Assembly: GCA_964542055.1 (NCBI GenBank)
Contig: CAZITB010000045.1
Span: forward strand, 1-20,004
Length of the DNA stretch: 20,004 bases
Reading direction: 5' to 3'
From: CAZITB01 sp964542055
GTDB lineage: Bacteria; Planctomycetota; Phycisphaerae; Sedimentisphaerales; CAMDDF01
Positions 7,939 to 16,198 of the stretch are shown here, one piece after another. The position numbers and the translations under genes are program-made. Under the pieces are notes generated by a model. The model had not been told where the DNA came from. It saw nothing but the letters and a program-made list of their open reading frames with translations, and searched no databases. The number at the start of each line of letters is the position of its first letter. Position 1 is the stretch's first letter.

Positions 7939-10900
7939 ATGTTTCACAAAAAAACATCCAAAATCAATTCAGTAATTATAGTTGTATTTCTCATCATGCT
8001 TTTACTGCCGATCGAATCTTTATTTGCAGCATCACCGTTTTCGGTTAAATCATCCAAACAAACCAATATAACCTTAAATGGGCAAACTCTCATTAGCGGC
8101 GACTATATAAATTACGGCGGCAAGGAGGTATTCGACTTAAAAGGCAGCCTTGATATACAAAAACAAAAGGGCTGGACTATATACAATGTTATAAGCAAAT
8201 CTCCTGAATTACCCTTTCGAAAAGAGATTGGCGTTACTCAAGATAGAGTAGAATTGACAGTTCAGTTCGAACTCCCCGCATATCACAACAAAGAAAGCCT
8301 TCCCAAAGTTTTCTATAAATTTAAAGTACCTCTTGAAACCCTGAACAATATGAACTGGCGGGCAATTACAGGCAGAACGCATAAACCAGAACAAAAATCC
8401 GGTAAAATCACAACCTCGACACCTGACGGTAAACTTGCCTTGTGTCGGTGGATTGCCTTCACAGATGACAAAGATAAAAATATTGTTTTTGACCTCGACC
8501 CTAAAGGTATGCCTTCCTTTCATGATTACGGCCCCGGGGATATCATATCAAGATGGACAGTGGAAAAAAGCGGTGATTTCGTTGAATTCAGCTTCGGTCA
8601 AAGAGCCGAAACTCACGGAGGTGTATTTACTGGCAAGGTAATAATATTCAAGGGGAAATTTGACGATTATATGAACCGACATGCACAGAGCAAGTTTCGC
8701 TATTATTCAGAATTACCAGCCCAAATACAATATAGTTTCGGTTCGCCAGATCCAATTAAACCCTTTGCTAAAGTGGATAAACAACCATTTTCTGGAAATA
8801 CTGACTTCGGCTGGATAAATAATAAAAACTTAACTATTGCTCGTTCAGACTCAAACAGTGTGTCCTTGAATAACGTTCATTCTCCAAATGACAACAAATT
8901 CATTTGTAACATAAAAAGACCCGGCCTTTACATCGTAACATTAAGATCTGCTGCAATAGATAAAAACCATGGCCCATTTTCAGTTCAGTCAAATGATAAG
9001 CCAATAGTTACAGATGAAAATATCTCAAAAGGAACAATAAAAAACATAACTTTCTCACAGTGGTTAAACACCGGCCCCCTAGAACTGAGCTTTAAGGGCG
9101 ACTGGGCGATCAGCAATGCCTCTCTGCAATTACTGTTGCACAAAGAAGAAGATTTTTCCGTAAAAAGAGGAGTCTGGCTGATTGCAGATTTTTACGAACC
9201 TACACCCATTAATACAAGCACTTCGTATCTTACTGAACCTGATTATCAGGTATATGTAACTGAAATAAAAATTCCTGCCGGTAATCTCGAGCCTGAAAAA
9301 ATGCCGGAATTGCCGCCATCGGAAGTTCTAAAACCTTCCAGCACCAACCCAGACATGGTTTGGCGGTACGGCAACTACATTGCAGGTTTTGGCCCGAGTA
9401 ATTTTGGAACTTTCCTTGAATTTGACACCGAAGAGCTTATCAGGAAAAGACTCACCGAGCTGAAAAATGGAAATGTAAATGTAGTTATTACCAATGGTTT
9501 GTTGGGCAGGCACAATTTCAAAAACCAGCTCCCGCGTGTCCAGCGCACCATGAAGAAAATAGTGCAAATTGCCCATGAAATGGACATGACAATTATTGAC
9601 CACCATGATCTTACGCTTGTTTGGAACAAAGACACCGCAACACGTACATTGGTTGAAGAATTAAACAAACTTCAGTACACTGTAAAAGAATATCTACCCA
9701 ATCGCGGTTTCTGTATCTCAAATCCAGATATGGTAAATGACAACCTTGACTGGCTTACGCAATTCATCCTTGATACAGATATTGACGGCCTTATGATGGA
9801 TGAGGTTGCATATCATGGTAAAAATTTCTGCGGCTGTGTTTATTGCAGAAAACAGTTCAAGAAAGATACCGGCTTAACTTTGCCGATAGATGAAACTTCA
9901 CCACTGATAAATAATAGCGACTCAATTCTCTGGAAAACCTGGCTCCAGTGGAGAAAAAAGCAGGTTGGAGACTGGGGTATAAAACTGAGAAAAAGAGTTA
10001 TGGCAGTAAAACCTGATTTTTCTTTCTTGAAATATACGACTGGATATGGAATTTCAAACCGTAATGCTCCTCTTAGCTACGGCGCTGACATTGTGGAAAA
10101 TGCACGTGCTGCAGATTTCATTGGAACCGAGATAATGAGCAGAAATGTAATGGCCTCACACAGAGCTGTTTTCTCTCTGAGAAAAATATTCAACCTCTTC
10201 AGGCTCGACTATGAAAGCCCTGTATTTGGTCTAGTTTATAACATCCACAATAAAGATTTTGCTTATTTCGGCTGGGCAATGAATGAAATGCACGGCCAGA
10301 GCACATGGGATTTCGGTTATGACTATGCACCTCACAATGCGATACAGTTTGAAAAAAGAATGGATTCCATGAATTCCGAACCTGTCGCCGAAATTGCACT
10401 GGTCTATTCATCTTCTTCAAGGGACTGGCCTAAATATGCAGGGAGTATAGCAGAGTTGCAGGGGATATCACAGATTTTAACCGATAATCACATTCAGCAT
10501 GTAGTCATAAGCGAAAAAGCATTAACCAAGGAAAGACTAAATGATTACAGGCTTGTGGTCTTACCCGCTGTATGCTGTTTGAGCGATATCCAGATTGATC
10601 AGATAAAGCAGTATATATTTGACGGCGGCAATGTTCTGATGACCGTACATACGGGACTTTTAAATCAGGTCGGAATCCTAAGAAAGAGCTGGCCATTTAA
10701 AGATATCCTGGGTGCCCACATATATCCAAACTTTGCAAAATATTCTTCTGGAAATGATTACAGATTAGTTGCGGATGGTGTTAGCGCATCTTACGATATG
10801 GCTTTGCTGAAAGTAACTATAGATCAACCGCAGAAAGTTACATCTTTTATTAATGCTATCGATGGTAAAGGTCAGGAATTGGGGCCTGTTGCCCTACACG

Positions 10901-11415
10901 CCGATTACGGTAAGGGCAAGATATTTTATTGTTCAGCTCTGTTGGGCAAAAAAAATTATGAACCTGAATCTTCACCGGGCAGAGAGTGGAAATTCCAGAT
11001 GAACGAACCCATCGCAGAGATGCTGATATATGGTGTAAACAAAGCGCTCGGTTCTGAGCCTTTGAAATTTTCTGGCGTAAATATCCCCTCCAGTGTGCTT
11101 ACTACTGTTTACAGGGAAATTAAGCCTTCTCAATTCAGCACAATTGTTCATTTATTAAATGCCACTGGTAGTTATAGTTTAAAACCGGGCATGGTAGTAC
11201 CTTCTGAATCGCCTTCTCCGGCTTTCCCGGCTTTAGAGCAGGACATAGTATTTGATATAACTATGGAGAATATCAAAGAAGGGTATTGTGTTTCGCCAGA
11301 TTATGGCGGAAAGAAGAATATTCGAGTAGAAAAAATAGATGATTTTCGTTTCAGGATTACAGTCCCTAAAGAAAATCTTCAAACATATTCTATGATATAT
11401 CTACTTGAAAATTAA
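7939..11415 (+). CDS. Exported glycoside hydrolase-like protein, barrel plus GATase-like domain
   Basis: A 1158-residue secreted protein. A basic N-terminus and hydrophobic stretch end near residue 31 (SLFAA), consistent with a signal peptide. Residues about 35-450 are beta-rich, probably carbohydrate-binding modules. A TIM-barrel-like region follows at about 470-790: it contains IDHHDLTLVWN, DGLMMDEVAYH with Asp621-Glu622 as candidate catalytic acids, a FCGCVYC segment (Cys631, Cys633, Cys636; the CxxC followed by Phe recurs in related putative glycosidases) and Glu731 in GTEIM. Residues about 815-1010 look like a GATase-like fold (IALVYSSS, RLVVLPAVC, GGNVLMTVHTG), and a beta domain ends the chain. 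The ATG has AAAGGA 7 bases upstream. Likely a periplasmic or secreted polysaccharide-active enzyme feeding the downstream symporter; specificity unknown. Confidence 0.72.
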   Translation: MFHKKTSKINSVIIVVFLIMLLLPIESLFAASPFSVKSSKQTNITLNGQTLISGDYINYGGKEVFDLKGSLDIQKQKGWTIYNVISKSPELPFRKEIGVTQDRVELTVQFELPAYHNKESLPKVFYKFKVPLETLNNMNWRAITGRTHKPEQKSGKITTSTPDGKLALCRWIAFTDDKDKNIVFDLDPKGMPSFHDYGPGDIISRWTVEKSGDFVEFSFGQRAETHGGVFTGKVIIFKGKFDDYMNRHAQSKFRYYSELPAQIQYSFGSPDPIKPFAKVDKQPFSGNTDFGWINNKNLTIARSDSNSVSLNNVHSPNDNKFICNIKRPGLYIVTLRSAAIDKNHGPFSVQSNDKPIVTDENISKGTIKNITFSQWLNTGPLELSFKGDWAISNASLQLLLHKEEDFSVKRGVWLIADFYEPTPINTSTSYLTEPDYQVYVTEIKIPAGNLEPEKMPELPPSEVLKPSSTNPDMVWRYGNYIAGFGPSNFGTFLEFDTEELIRKRLTELKNGNVNVVITNGLLGRHNFKNQLPRVQRTMKKIVQIAHEMDMTIIDHHDLTLVWNKDTATRTLVEELNKLQYTVKEYLPNRGFCISNPDMVNDNLDWLTQFILDTDIDGLMMDEVAYHGKNFCGCVYCRKQFKKDTGLTLPIDETSPLINNSDSILWKTWLQWRKKQVGDWGIKLRKRVMAVKPDFSFLKYTTGYGISNRNAPLSYGADIVENARAADFIGTEIMSRNVMASHRAVFSLRKIFNLFRLDYESPVFGLVYNIHNKDFAYFGWAMNEMHGQSTWDFGYDYAPHNAIQFEKRMDSMNSEPVAEIALVYSSSSRDWPKYAGSIAELQGISQILTDNHIQHVVISEKALTKERLNDYRLVVLPAVCCLSDIQIDQIKQYIFDGGNVLMTVHTGLLNQVGILRKSWPFKDILGAHIYPNFAKYSSGNDYRLVADGVSASYDMALLKVTIDQPQKVTSFINAIDGKGQELGPVALHADYGKGKIFYCSALLGKKNYEPESSPGREWKFQMNEPIAEMLIYGVNKALGSEPLKFSGVNIPSSVLTTVYREIKPSQFSTIVHLLNATGSYSLKPGMVVPSESPSPAFPALEQDIVFDITMENIKEGYCVSPDYGGKKNIRVEKIDDFRFRITVPKENLQTYSMIYLLEN

Positions 11416-11437
11416 CCCATTATAAGAAAGGATTCTG

Positions 11438-13417
11438 ATGGCATTTGTTGACTGGCTAATAATAATTGTTTTTTTTATTATTTTGGTAATCGGTGCGTTA
11501 TACAGCAGAAGTTACAATAAAAGCGTTGCAGATTTTCTGGCAGCTAACAGGTGTGCAGGCAGATACATCCTTTCGATTTCCGGTTCTATGTCAGCATGGG
11601 GCGCTATAACTTTTATAGCAATCTTCCAGGTTTATCATAGGGCCGGCTTTACCGCGGACTGGTGGTATGTCTTATGGAGACCATTAGGGATAATTCTTGC
11701 GATTTCCGGCTGGGTACTTTACCGGTATCGACAAACAAGAACTTTCACAGTTGCGCAGTTTTTCGAAATGCGGTATAACAAATCATTTCGTATTTTTGCA
11801 GGGATACTTGCTTACATCTCCGGCATATTAAATTTCGGAATCTTTCCGGGTGTTGCTTCAAGGTTTTTTGTTTCATTTTGTGGTTTGCCCGCAACGGTCA
11901 GTGTGTTTGGTTTATCCTTTTCGACTTTTATTTTAATAATGTTCGGCCTTTTGGTGGTTGCCCTTATCTTTACATTCATAGGCGGGCAAATTACAATTCT
12001 TTTCACAGACTTTCTACAGGGTCTTTTCGGGAACATCATCTTTTTGGCCGTCCTGATATTTTTCATGGTAACATTTGACTGGTCTTTTATAGTTGAGGGC
12101 TTAAATTTTGCTGCTGAAGACGCCTCTCGTTTCCAACCGCTGAAAACCGGCAAGATTGAAAGTTTCAATGTATGGTTTTTCCTTATAGGAGCATTCAGTA
12201 TGTTCTACAACAGGCTTGGTTGGCAGGGTTCTCAAGGCTACCGTGCCTCTGCTTTAAATGCTCACGAGGCAAAAATGTCCGGCATTCTCCAGCAGTGGTC
12301 TTTTCTAACCCAGCAGGCAGTGCTTCTTTTACCATGTATTTGTATTTGGATCATACTTAATAACCCTGAGTTTCTGAATATACAAAATGCTGTAAATGCC
12401 GGACTCGATGGCATAACAAACGAGCAGATAGCAGACAGGCTCATAATTCCGCTTGGACTAAGGAATGTGCTTCCAATAGGCTTGACCGGAGCATTTGTAG
12501 CCGCAATGTTTGCAGCTTTCTTAAGCACACATGATAGTTATCTGCATTCATTCGGAAGTATTTTTATTCAGGATGTAATCCTGCCCTTGAGAAAAAAGCC
12601 GCTGACTCCGAAGCAGCATATCAGGCTTCTGAGATTGTCTGTTACCGGAGTTGCTGTTTTCATTTTCTTTTACAGTATTTTTTTCAATCCCGAACAAGAT
12701 ATACTTCTATATATGGCGATAACAGGATCGATCTTTCTCGGTGGTGCCGGCGCTGTCATAATTGGAGGTCTCTACTGGACCAGAGGAACAACTGCCGGAG
12801 CTTTCTCTGCGCTCATATTTGGTGCCGTTTGCTCTGTCATAGGCATCATACTGCCATATCTTTATGAAAACTTTCCCTTCAACGGCCAGCAGATGTTCTT
12901 TTTTGCTATGATATTATCAAGCCTGATTTATGTAATCGTATCACTACTTTCATCATGTGAAAAGTTCAATATGGATAAAATGCTGCACAGGGGAAAATAT
13001 GCCGCAAAAGACGAAGGTTACTCTGTTGCACCAGCTAAAACTATCCGTGAGAGATTAGGAATCACCTCAGAGTTTACCTTTTCTGATAAGGTCATTGCCT
13101 ATTCCCTATTTTTAATTATTCTCTGTTACTGGCTGTTTTTTCTGGCAGTAACTTTCACAGACCTTGCTGGCGGAATCACTGAACAATGGTGGCTCAAGTA
13201 CTGGCGATTTAGAATATGGTTCATTGTTGTTGTAACTTCGATTACAACCATCTGGTTTTCGATTGGCGGGATTAAAAATGCCTTTGAAATGTTTAACAGG
13301 CTAAAAAAAATAAAGCTTGATGAATATGACGACGGCAGAGTAGTTGACGGACATAACCTTGCTGACGAAATTAACAAAGAGCAAAATTCTGAACCAGAAG
13401 CCAGTAATCGAAATTAA
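11438..13417 (+). CDS. Sodium:solute symporter (SSS family) with C-terminal extension
   Basis: A 659-residue polytopic membrane protein of the SSS family (relatives carry sugars, proline, pantothenate or sialic acid with Na+). The N-terminal helix is followed by KSVADFLAANR and SMSAWGAITFIA, the usual TM1-TM2 region of the family; about 13 or more hydrophobic helices follow, with the conserved-looking FVAAMFAAFLSTHDSYLHS near residue 360. At 659 residues it exceeds the common 480-550, because two more helices (about 550-572 and 590-612) and a charged cytoplasmic tail are added. The start has AAAGGA upstream in the same arrangement as the preceding gene. As last gene of the operon it probably imports the product released by the two exported enzymes. 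Family sure, substrate inferred only as a carbohydrate-like solute. Confidence 0.93.
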   Translation: MAFVDWLIIIVFFIILVIGALYSRSYNKSVADFLAANRCAGRYILSISGSMSAWGAITFIAIFQVYHRAGFTADWWYVLWRPLGIILAISGWVLYRYRQTRTFTVAQFFEMRYNKSFRIFAGILAYISGILNFGIFPGVASRFFVSFCGLPATVSVFGLSFSTFILIMFGLLVVALIFTFIGGQITILFTDFLQGLFGNIIFLAVLIFFMVTFDWSFIVEGLNFAAEDASRFQPLKTGKIESFNVWFFLIGAFSMFYNRLGWQGSQGYRASALNAHEAKMSGILQQWSFLTQQAVLLLPCICIWIILNNPEFLNIQNAVNAGLDGITNEQIADRLIIPLGLRNVLPIGLTGAFVAAMFAAFLSTHDSYLHSFGSIFIQDVILPLRKKPLTPKQHIRLLRLSVTGVAVFIFFYSIFFNPEQDILLYMAITGSIFLGGAGAVIIGGLYWTRGTTAGAFSALIFGAVCSVIGIILPYLYENFPFNGQQMFFFAMILSSLIYVIVSLLSSCEKFNMDKMLHRGKYAAKDEGYSVAPAKTIRERLGITSEFTFSDKVIAYSLFLIILCYWLFFLAVTFTDLAGGITEQWWLKYWRFRIWFIVVVTSITTIWFSIGGIKNAFEMFNRLKKIKLDEYDDGRVVDGHNLADEINKEQNSEPEASNRN

Positions 13418-13489
13418 TTGAGTAAAGCTATTATATGGTATGAAACCGAATTCGATGCTGGCCTACTTCTTTGCATAATGCTACTCAAT
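13417..13489. repeat. Imperfect inverted repeat after the symporter gene
   Basis: ATTGAGTA at 13417-13424 pairs perfectly with TACTCAAT at 13482-13489. With small bulges the pairing continues inward (GC with GC, ATTAT with ATAAT). The loop is about 40 bases. It begins at the symporter stop region and has no clear U-run on either strand, so it is not a textbook terminator. It may still mark the 3' end of the long operon. The rest of 13418-13578 holds no gene that I can see. Confidence 0.3.
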
Positions 13490-13578
13490 AAAAATTCAAA
13501 AGTGCAGCATAGAATTAATTAAGTTGAATACATCGAAATGGTTTACCGTAAACCTCTTAATCACAGGAGGTTGCATAA

Positions 13579-13651
<73 letters not shown>

Positions 13652-13668
13652 GAAATTTAATATTCGGG

Positions 13669-13697
13669 ATTTTACTACAAAGGATTTCCTTTGGCAA
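13669..13697 (-). promoter_or_regulatory. Sigma70-type promoter for tRNA-Ala
   Basis: On the minus strand TTGCCA (13697-13692) and TAAAAT (13674-13669) stand 17 bases apart, each one mismatch from the consensus hexamers. The -10 element ends 18 bases before the mature tRNA 5' end, so transcription would start with a short leader. The spacer holds a 6-bp inverted repeat, AAAGGA-TT-TCCTTT (13679-13692 on the + strand). Confidence 0.6.
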
Positions 13698-13793
13698 GGC
13701 TTTATTTTTACATGATTTTACAACTTTTTGCATAACCGGTTCATGGACCGCATCGACCAGATTAGCTAAATCGTATTAAATACAAGACTTTTC

Positions 13794-13821
13794 TTGCGAA
13801 AACTTTAAAATGGTTTAAAAT
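13794..13821 (+). promoter_or_regulatory. Candidate promoter of the cupin-nikR-glycosylase operon
   Basis: TTGCGA (13794-13799) and TAAAAT (13816-13821) are separated by 16 bases, about 38 bases before the chosen cupin start. The region 13698-13858 is otherwise gene-free and AT-rich. I looked for a NikR operator like the E. coli GTATGA-N16-TCATAC and did not find one. Other -10-like words in this AT-rich stretch are possible. Confidence 0.4.
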
Positions 13822-13858
13822 CTTCGATTATATGAATGTTTTTTTAACAGGAGCAAAA

Positions 13859-14206
13859 ATGCGTGAGATTTTACCTTTTGTAGTTGAGTTGATAAACAAC
13901 GGACAATATCAATCCCTCTTGAAATCAGATGGCCAACTTTTAACACACGGTATGCATTCCGGCAGAGTTTATTTGAACCCGGGCCAGGAATGTGGCTGGC
14001 ATAATACTGACAATAAAGAAGAATTGCTTGTATTTCTTTCGGGATCCGGCATATCAGAAATCCAGGACAAAGACCCATTCGAAGTAGGAAAAGGCAAAGT
14101 GATGTACATTCCGCCGAACACCGAGCATAATATTAAAAATTCAGGCAGTGAGCCGTTAGAGTACATCTTTTGTGTAGCTCCGACTAAAACCGAAGGAACC
14201 AGATAA
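13859..14206 (+). CDS. Small cupin-domain protein
   Basis: A 115-residue single-domain cupin. Motif one is degenerate: NPGQECGWHNTDNKEELLVF gives His48 and Glu54/Glu55; motif two gives His90 in PPNTEHNIKN after GKVMYIP. This set (one His, one Glu, one His) could still bind a metal, but the second His of the usual HxH is an Asn-Thr pair. Cytoplasmic, no signal peptide. I place the start at ATG 13859 because AGGAG at 13849-13853 is ideally spaced; an in-frame ATG at 13832 would add nine residues but has no ribosome binding site. The stop overlaps the nikR ATG by one base, so the two are translationally coupled. A link to nickel (binding, sensing or a nickel-dependent reaction) is suggested by context only. 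Confidence 0.82.
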   Translation: MREILPFVVELINNGQYQSLLKSDGQLLTHGMHSGRVYLNPGQECGWHNTDNKEELLVFLSGSGISEIQDKDPFEVGKGKVMYIPPNTEHNIKNSGSEPLEYIFCVAPTKTEGTR

Positions 14207-14643
14207 TGTCTTCTGTAGAAAGAATAGGCGTTTCAATCGAAAATGAACTTCTGGAAAAGTTTGATAATTTAATCAGTTCGCAAGGTTACCAAAACCGTTC
14301 AGAAGCAATACGAGACCTCATCAGAGATAAAATTTCTACTAATCAAATAGAACTTCCAAACACAACCGGTGTTGCCGCAGTATGCGTTGTTTATGATCAT
14401 CATTCCAGCCAGCTGACACAAAAATTAGCTCAAGTTCAGCACAGCAAATTCTTTTCGACAATTTCCAGCATGCACATTCATATCAATCATGATAATTGTC
14501 TGGAGATAATAACCTTACGAGGGAAAATTTCAGAAATAAAGAAAATGGCAGATCAAATTGTTTCTCTTAAAGGGGTTAAACTCGGTAAAGTTAATCTTGT
14601 CAGCATTGATTCTGAATTAGGTCACGTACATCACAAACATTAG
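14206..14643 (+). CDS. nikR: NikR nickel-responsive transcriptional regulator
   Basis: A 145-residue repressor with an N-terminal ribbon-helix-helix DNA-binding domain (about residues 4-43, with GYQNRSEAIRDLIRD matching the E. coli protein closely) and a C-terminal ACT-like nickel-binding domain. The four high-affinity ligands known in E. coli NikR are all present: His79, His90, His92 and Cys98 in the HIHINHDNCLEI block. NikR works as a tetramer and represses nickel uptake or nickel-enzyme genes when nickel is plentiful. Its C-terminus is rich in His (HVHHKH), which may add metal affinity. The ATG overlaps the cupin stop (TAATG), and the next gene follows after one base. No nickel transporter lies in the window, so its targets are probably elsewhere, possibly including its own operon. 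Confidence 0.95.
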   Translation: MSSVERIGVSIENELLEKFDNLISSQGYQNRSEAIRDLIRDKISTNQIELPNTTGVAAVCVVYDHHSSQLTQKLAQVQHSKFFSTISSMHIHINHDNCLEIITLRGKISEIKKMADQIVSLKGVKLGKVNLVSIDSELGHVHHKH

Positions 14644-14644
14644 C

Positions 14645-15307
14645 ATGAATAACTCATTAGATAGCATATTTAAACTTCTCTACGATAGGTTTGGCCCCCA
14701 GTATTGGTGGCCGGGCGAAACCAAAACCGAAATCATCATAGGTGCTATTCTTACTCAAAATACTAGCTGGACAAACGTTGAAAAAGCACTGATTAACCTG
14801 AGAAACTGCAACAATATATGTTTCGATAATCTGAAAAACTTGCCGGTTCAACATTTAGCAGAATTGATAAAACCAGCAGGTTATTACAATATCAAAGCAA
14901 AAAGGTTAAAAAACTTTATAAATTGGTTATTTGAAAACTATCAAGGCAATCTTGAACTGCTCAGTGATATGCCTACAGATCAGCTTCGAGAGCAACTGCT
15001 TTCTGTAAATGGTATTGGCAGGGAAACCGCCGATTCAATTTTGCTTTATGCGTTTAAAAAAACGGTGTTTGTTGTAGATGCTTACACTTGCAGAGTGCTG
15101 GTTCGCCACGGATTGATTGACAGGGAATTTTGCGATTATGAACAGGTTAAGGAATTTATAGAGCGCAATTTACAAGCGGACGTTAATATTTTCAATGAAT
15201 TTCATGCTTTGTTTGTAAGTGTCGGAAAGAAATACTGCAAACCTGCACCGAAATGCGAACAGTGTCCGCTAAACATCTTACCGCATCAGATCGAACAGCC
15301 ATACTAA
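14645..15307 (+). CDS. Endonuclease III-related DNA glycosylase (HhH-GPD, COG2231/MagIII type)
   Basis: A 220-residue base-excision repair protein of the HhH-GPD superfamily. The N-terminal FGPQYWWPGETKTEIIIGAI and ILTQNTSW are hallmarks of the COG2231 branch that includes the H. pylori 3-methyladenine glycosylase MagIII. The helix-hairpin-helix is LLSVNGIGRETAD (118-130) and the catalytic aspartate is Asp145 (VVDAYT). The position of the Nth lyase lysine is Glu127, so a monofunctional glycosylase is expected. The C-terminal cluster has only three cysteines (198, 204, 207), against four in classical endonuclease III, so an ordinary [4Fe-4S] site is doubtful. The gene starts one base after the nikR stop and converges with no gap on the next gene. 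Confidence 0.9.
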   Translation: MNNSLDSIFKLLYDRFGPQYWWPGETKTEIIIGAILTQNTSWTNVEKALINLRNCNNICFDNLKNLPVQHLAELIKPAGYYNIKAKRLKNFINWLFENYQGNLELLSDMPTDQLREQLLSVNGIGRETADSILLYAFKKTVFVVDAYTCRVLVRHGLIDREFCDYEQVKEFIERNLQADVNIFNEFHALFVSVGKKYCKPAPKCEQCPLNILPHQIEQPY

Positions 15308-16039
15308 CTAAAAATTACTCTCTTCCAAAACAAGTATCCTGGAGCAACTCGGACAACGAATGATCTCATCTTTGATCATTAGCTGGTTATAAATTTCCAA
15401 ACGCAATCCCATAAAACAACCGCCGCAACTATAATTATCTCCAGTTTCAGGCTTTTCCATGTAAGCCAAAGCTTCCCCATCGTAAGTATCTGCAACACGT
15501 TTGAAAGCTTCTAAAACTTCTGAAGGAATCTCATCTGCGGCTTTCTTCCATTCTTCTTCAATCTTTGCCATTTCTTCTTCGTACCCCATTGCTTTTTCTT
15601 CAGATTCTTTTCGAAGTTGATCAAGCTTTTCTTTCTGAGAGGCTATATTTTCCCGAATTTCATTACACTGCTGCTCATCTGCTTCGATAATCTTGAATAA
15701 GTCAAGCACTTGAGTTTCTATCTTGGAATTGTCAGCCTTTGAAGTGTTCATCTGGGTCAATATTGCAGAGTATTCTTTGTTGCTTTTGGCACTGTTTAGA
15801 GCAGTTCGCAATTTTTGTATATCTTCGTCCCTGCTTTTAAGTTCCAGCTCAAGTCTGTCGCACTGAACTTTCGTAAGTTTGATCTCCTCAAGTTTGGCTT
15901 CGAGTTCGTTTTGCAAAGATCTAACCTGATTTTCCTGAAAAATCACACTTCGCCTGCAACGAGACATTTTGGATTTAACTGCACGTAGCCTGTTTTCTAT
16001 GCTTTGAAGTTTGATCAAACCATTCAATACCGGGCCCAT
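15308..16039 (-). CDS. Coiled-coil protein with C4 zinc ribbon (COG1579/DUF164 family)
   Basis: A 243-residue protein of the COG1579 family. Residues 1-175 are almost wholly heptad-like, charged alpha-helix (an antiparallel coiled coil is known for this family), containing the family word SNKEYSAILTQM. The C-terminal zinc ribbon has Cys205-x2-Cys208 and Cys229-x2-Cys232. The cellular role of the family is not settled; nucleic-acid or scaffold functions have been proposed. GAGGAG lies 5 bases upstream of the ATG at 16039. It is transcribed divergently from the M20 peptidase and its stop abuts the glycosylase stop with no bases between. Length is normal for the family. Confidence 0.92.
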   Translation of the reverse strand: MGPVLNGLIKLQSIENRLRAVKSKMSRCRRSVIFQENQVRSLQNELEAKLEEIKLTKVQCDRLELELKSRDEDIQKLRTALNSAKSNKEYSAILTQMNTSKADNSKIETQVLDLFKIIEADEQQCNEIRENIASQKEKLDQLRKESEEKAMGYEEEMAKIEEEWKKAADEIPSEVLEAFKRVADTYDGEALAYMEKPETGDNYSCGGCFMGLRLEIYNQLMIKDEIIRCPSCSRILVLEESNF

Positions 16040-16186
16040 TGAAACTCCTCTATTTTAGTGTCAAAGAATAATTTATTGCAAATATTTGATTTTACAGTTT
16101 TTAAAGATAAAAATCAAAGTAATATTATCAGGAAAAATAGAACCAACTTCAACCAAAAAATAACTTTTTTTAAAATTAGATTGCGA

Positions 16187-16192
16187 TATAAT
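16187..16192 (+). promoter_or_regulatory. Candidate -10 element for the M20 gene, possibly leaderless
   Basis: A perfect TATAAT (16187-16192) ends 6 bases before the ATG at 16199. A start point about 7 bases downstream would fall on or next to the A of the ATG. No purine-rich ribosome binding site precedes that ATG. The -35 region is only T-rich. The rest of 16040-16198, between two divergent genes, shows no gene. Confidence 0.45.
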
Positions 16193-16198
16193 TAACGA

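Noticed and set aside
11812..12168. Lys/Pro-rich open frame antisense to the symporter
   Set aside because: Reverse reading of hydrophobic membrane codons gives such basic frames; no independent support.
13438..13443. GTATGA, a possible NikR half-site
   Set aside because: No TCATAC-like partner occurs after 16 bases, and it lies far from the nikR operon start.
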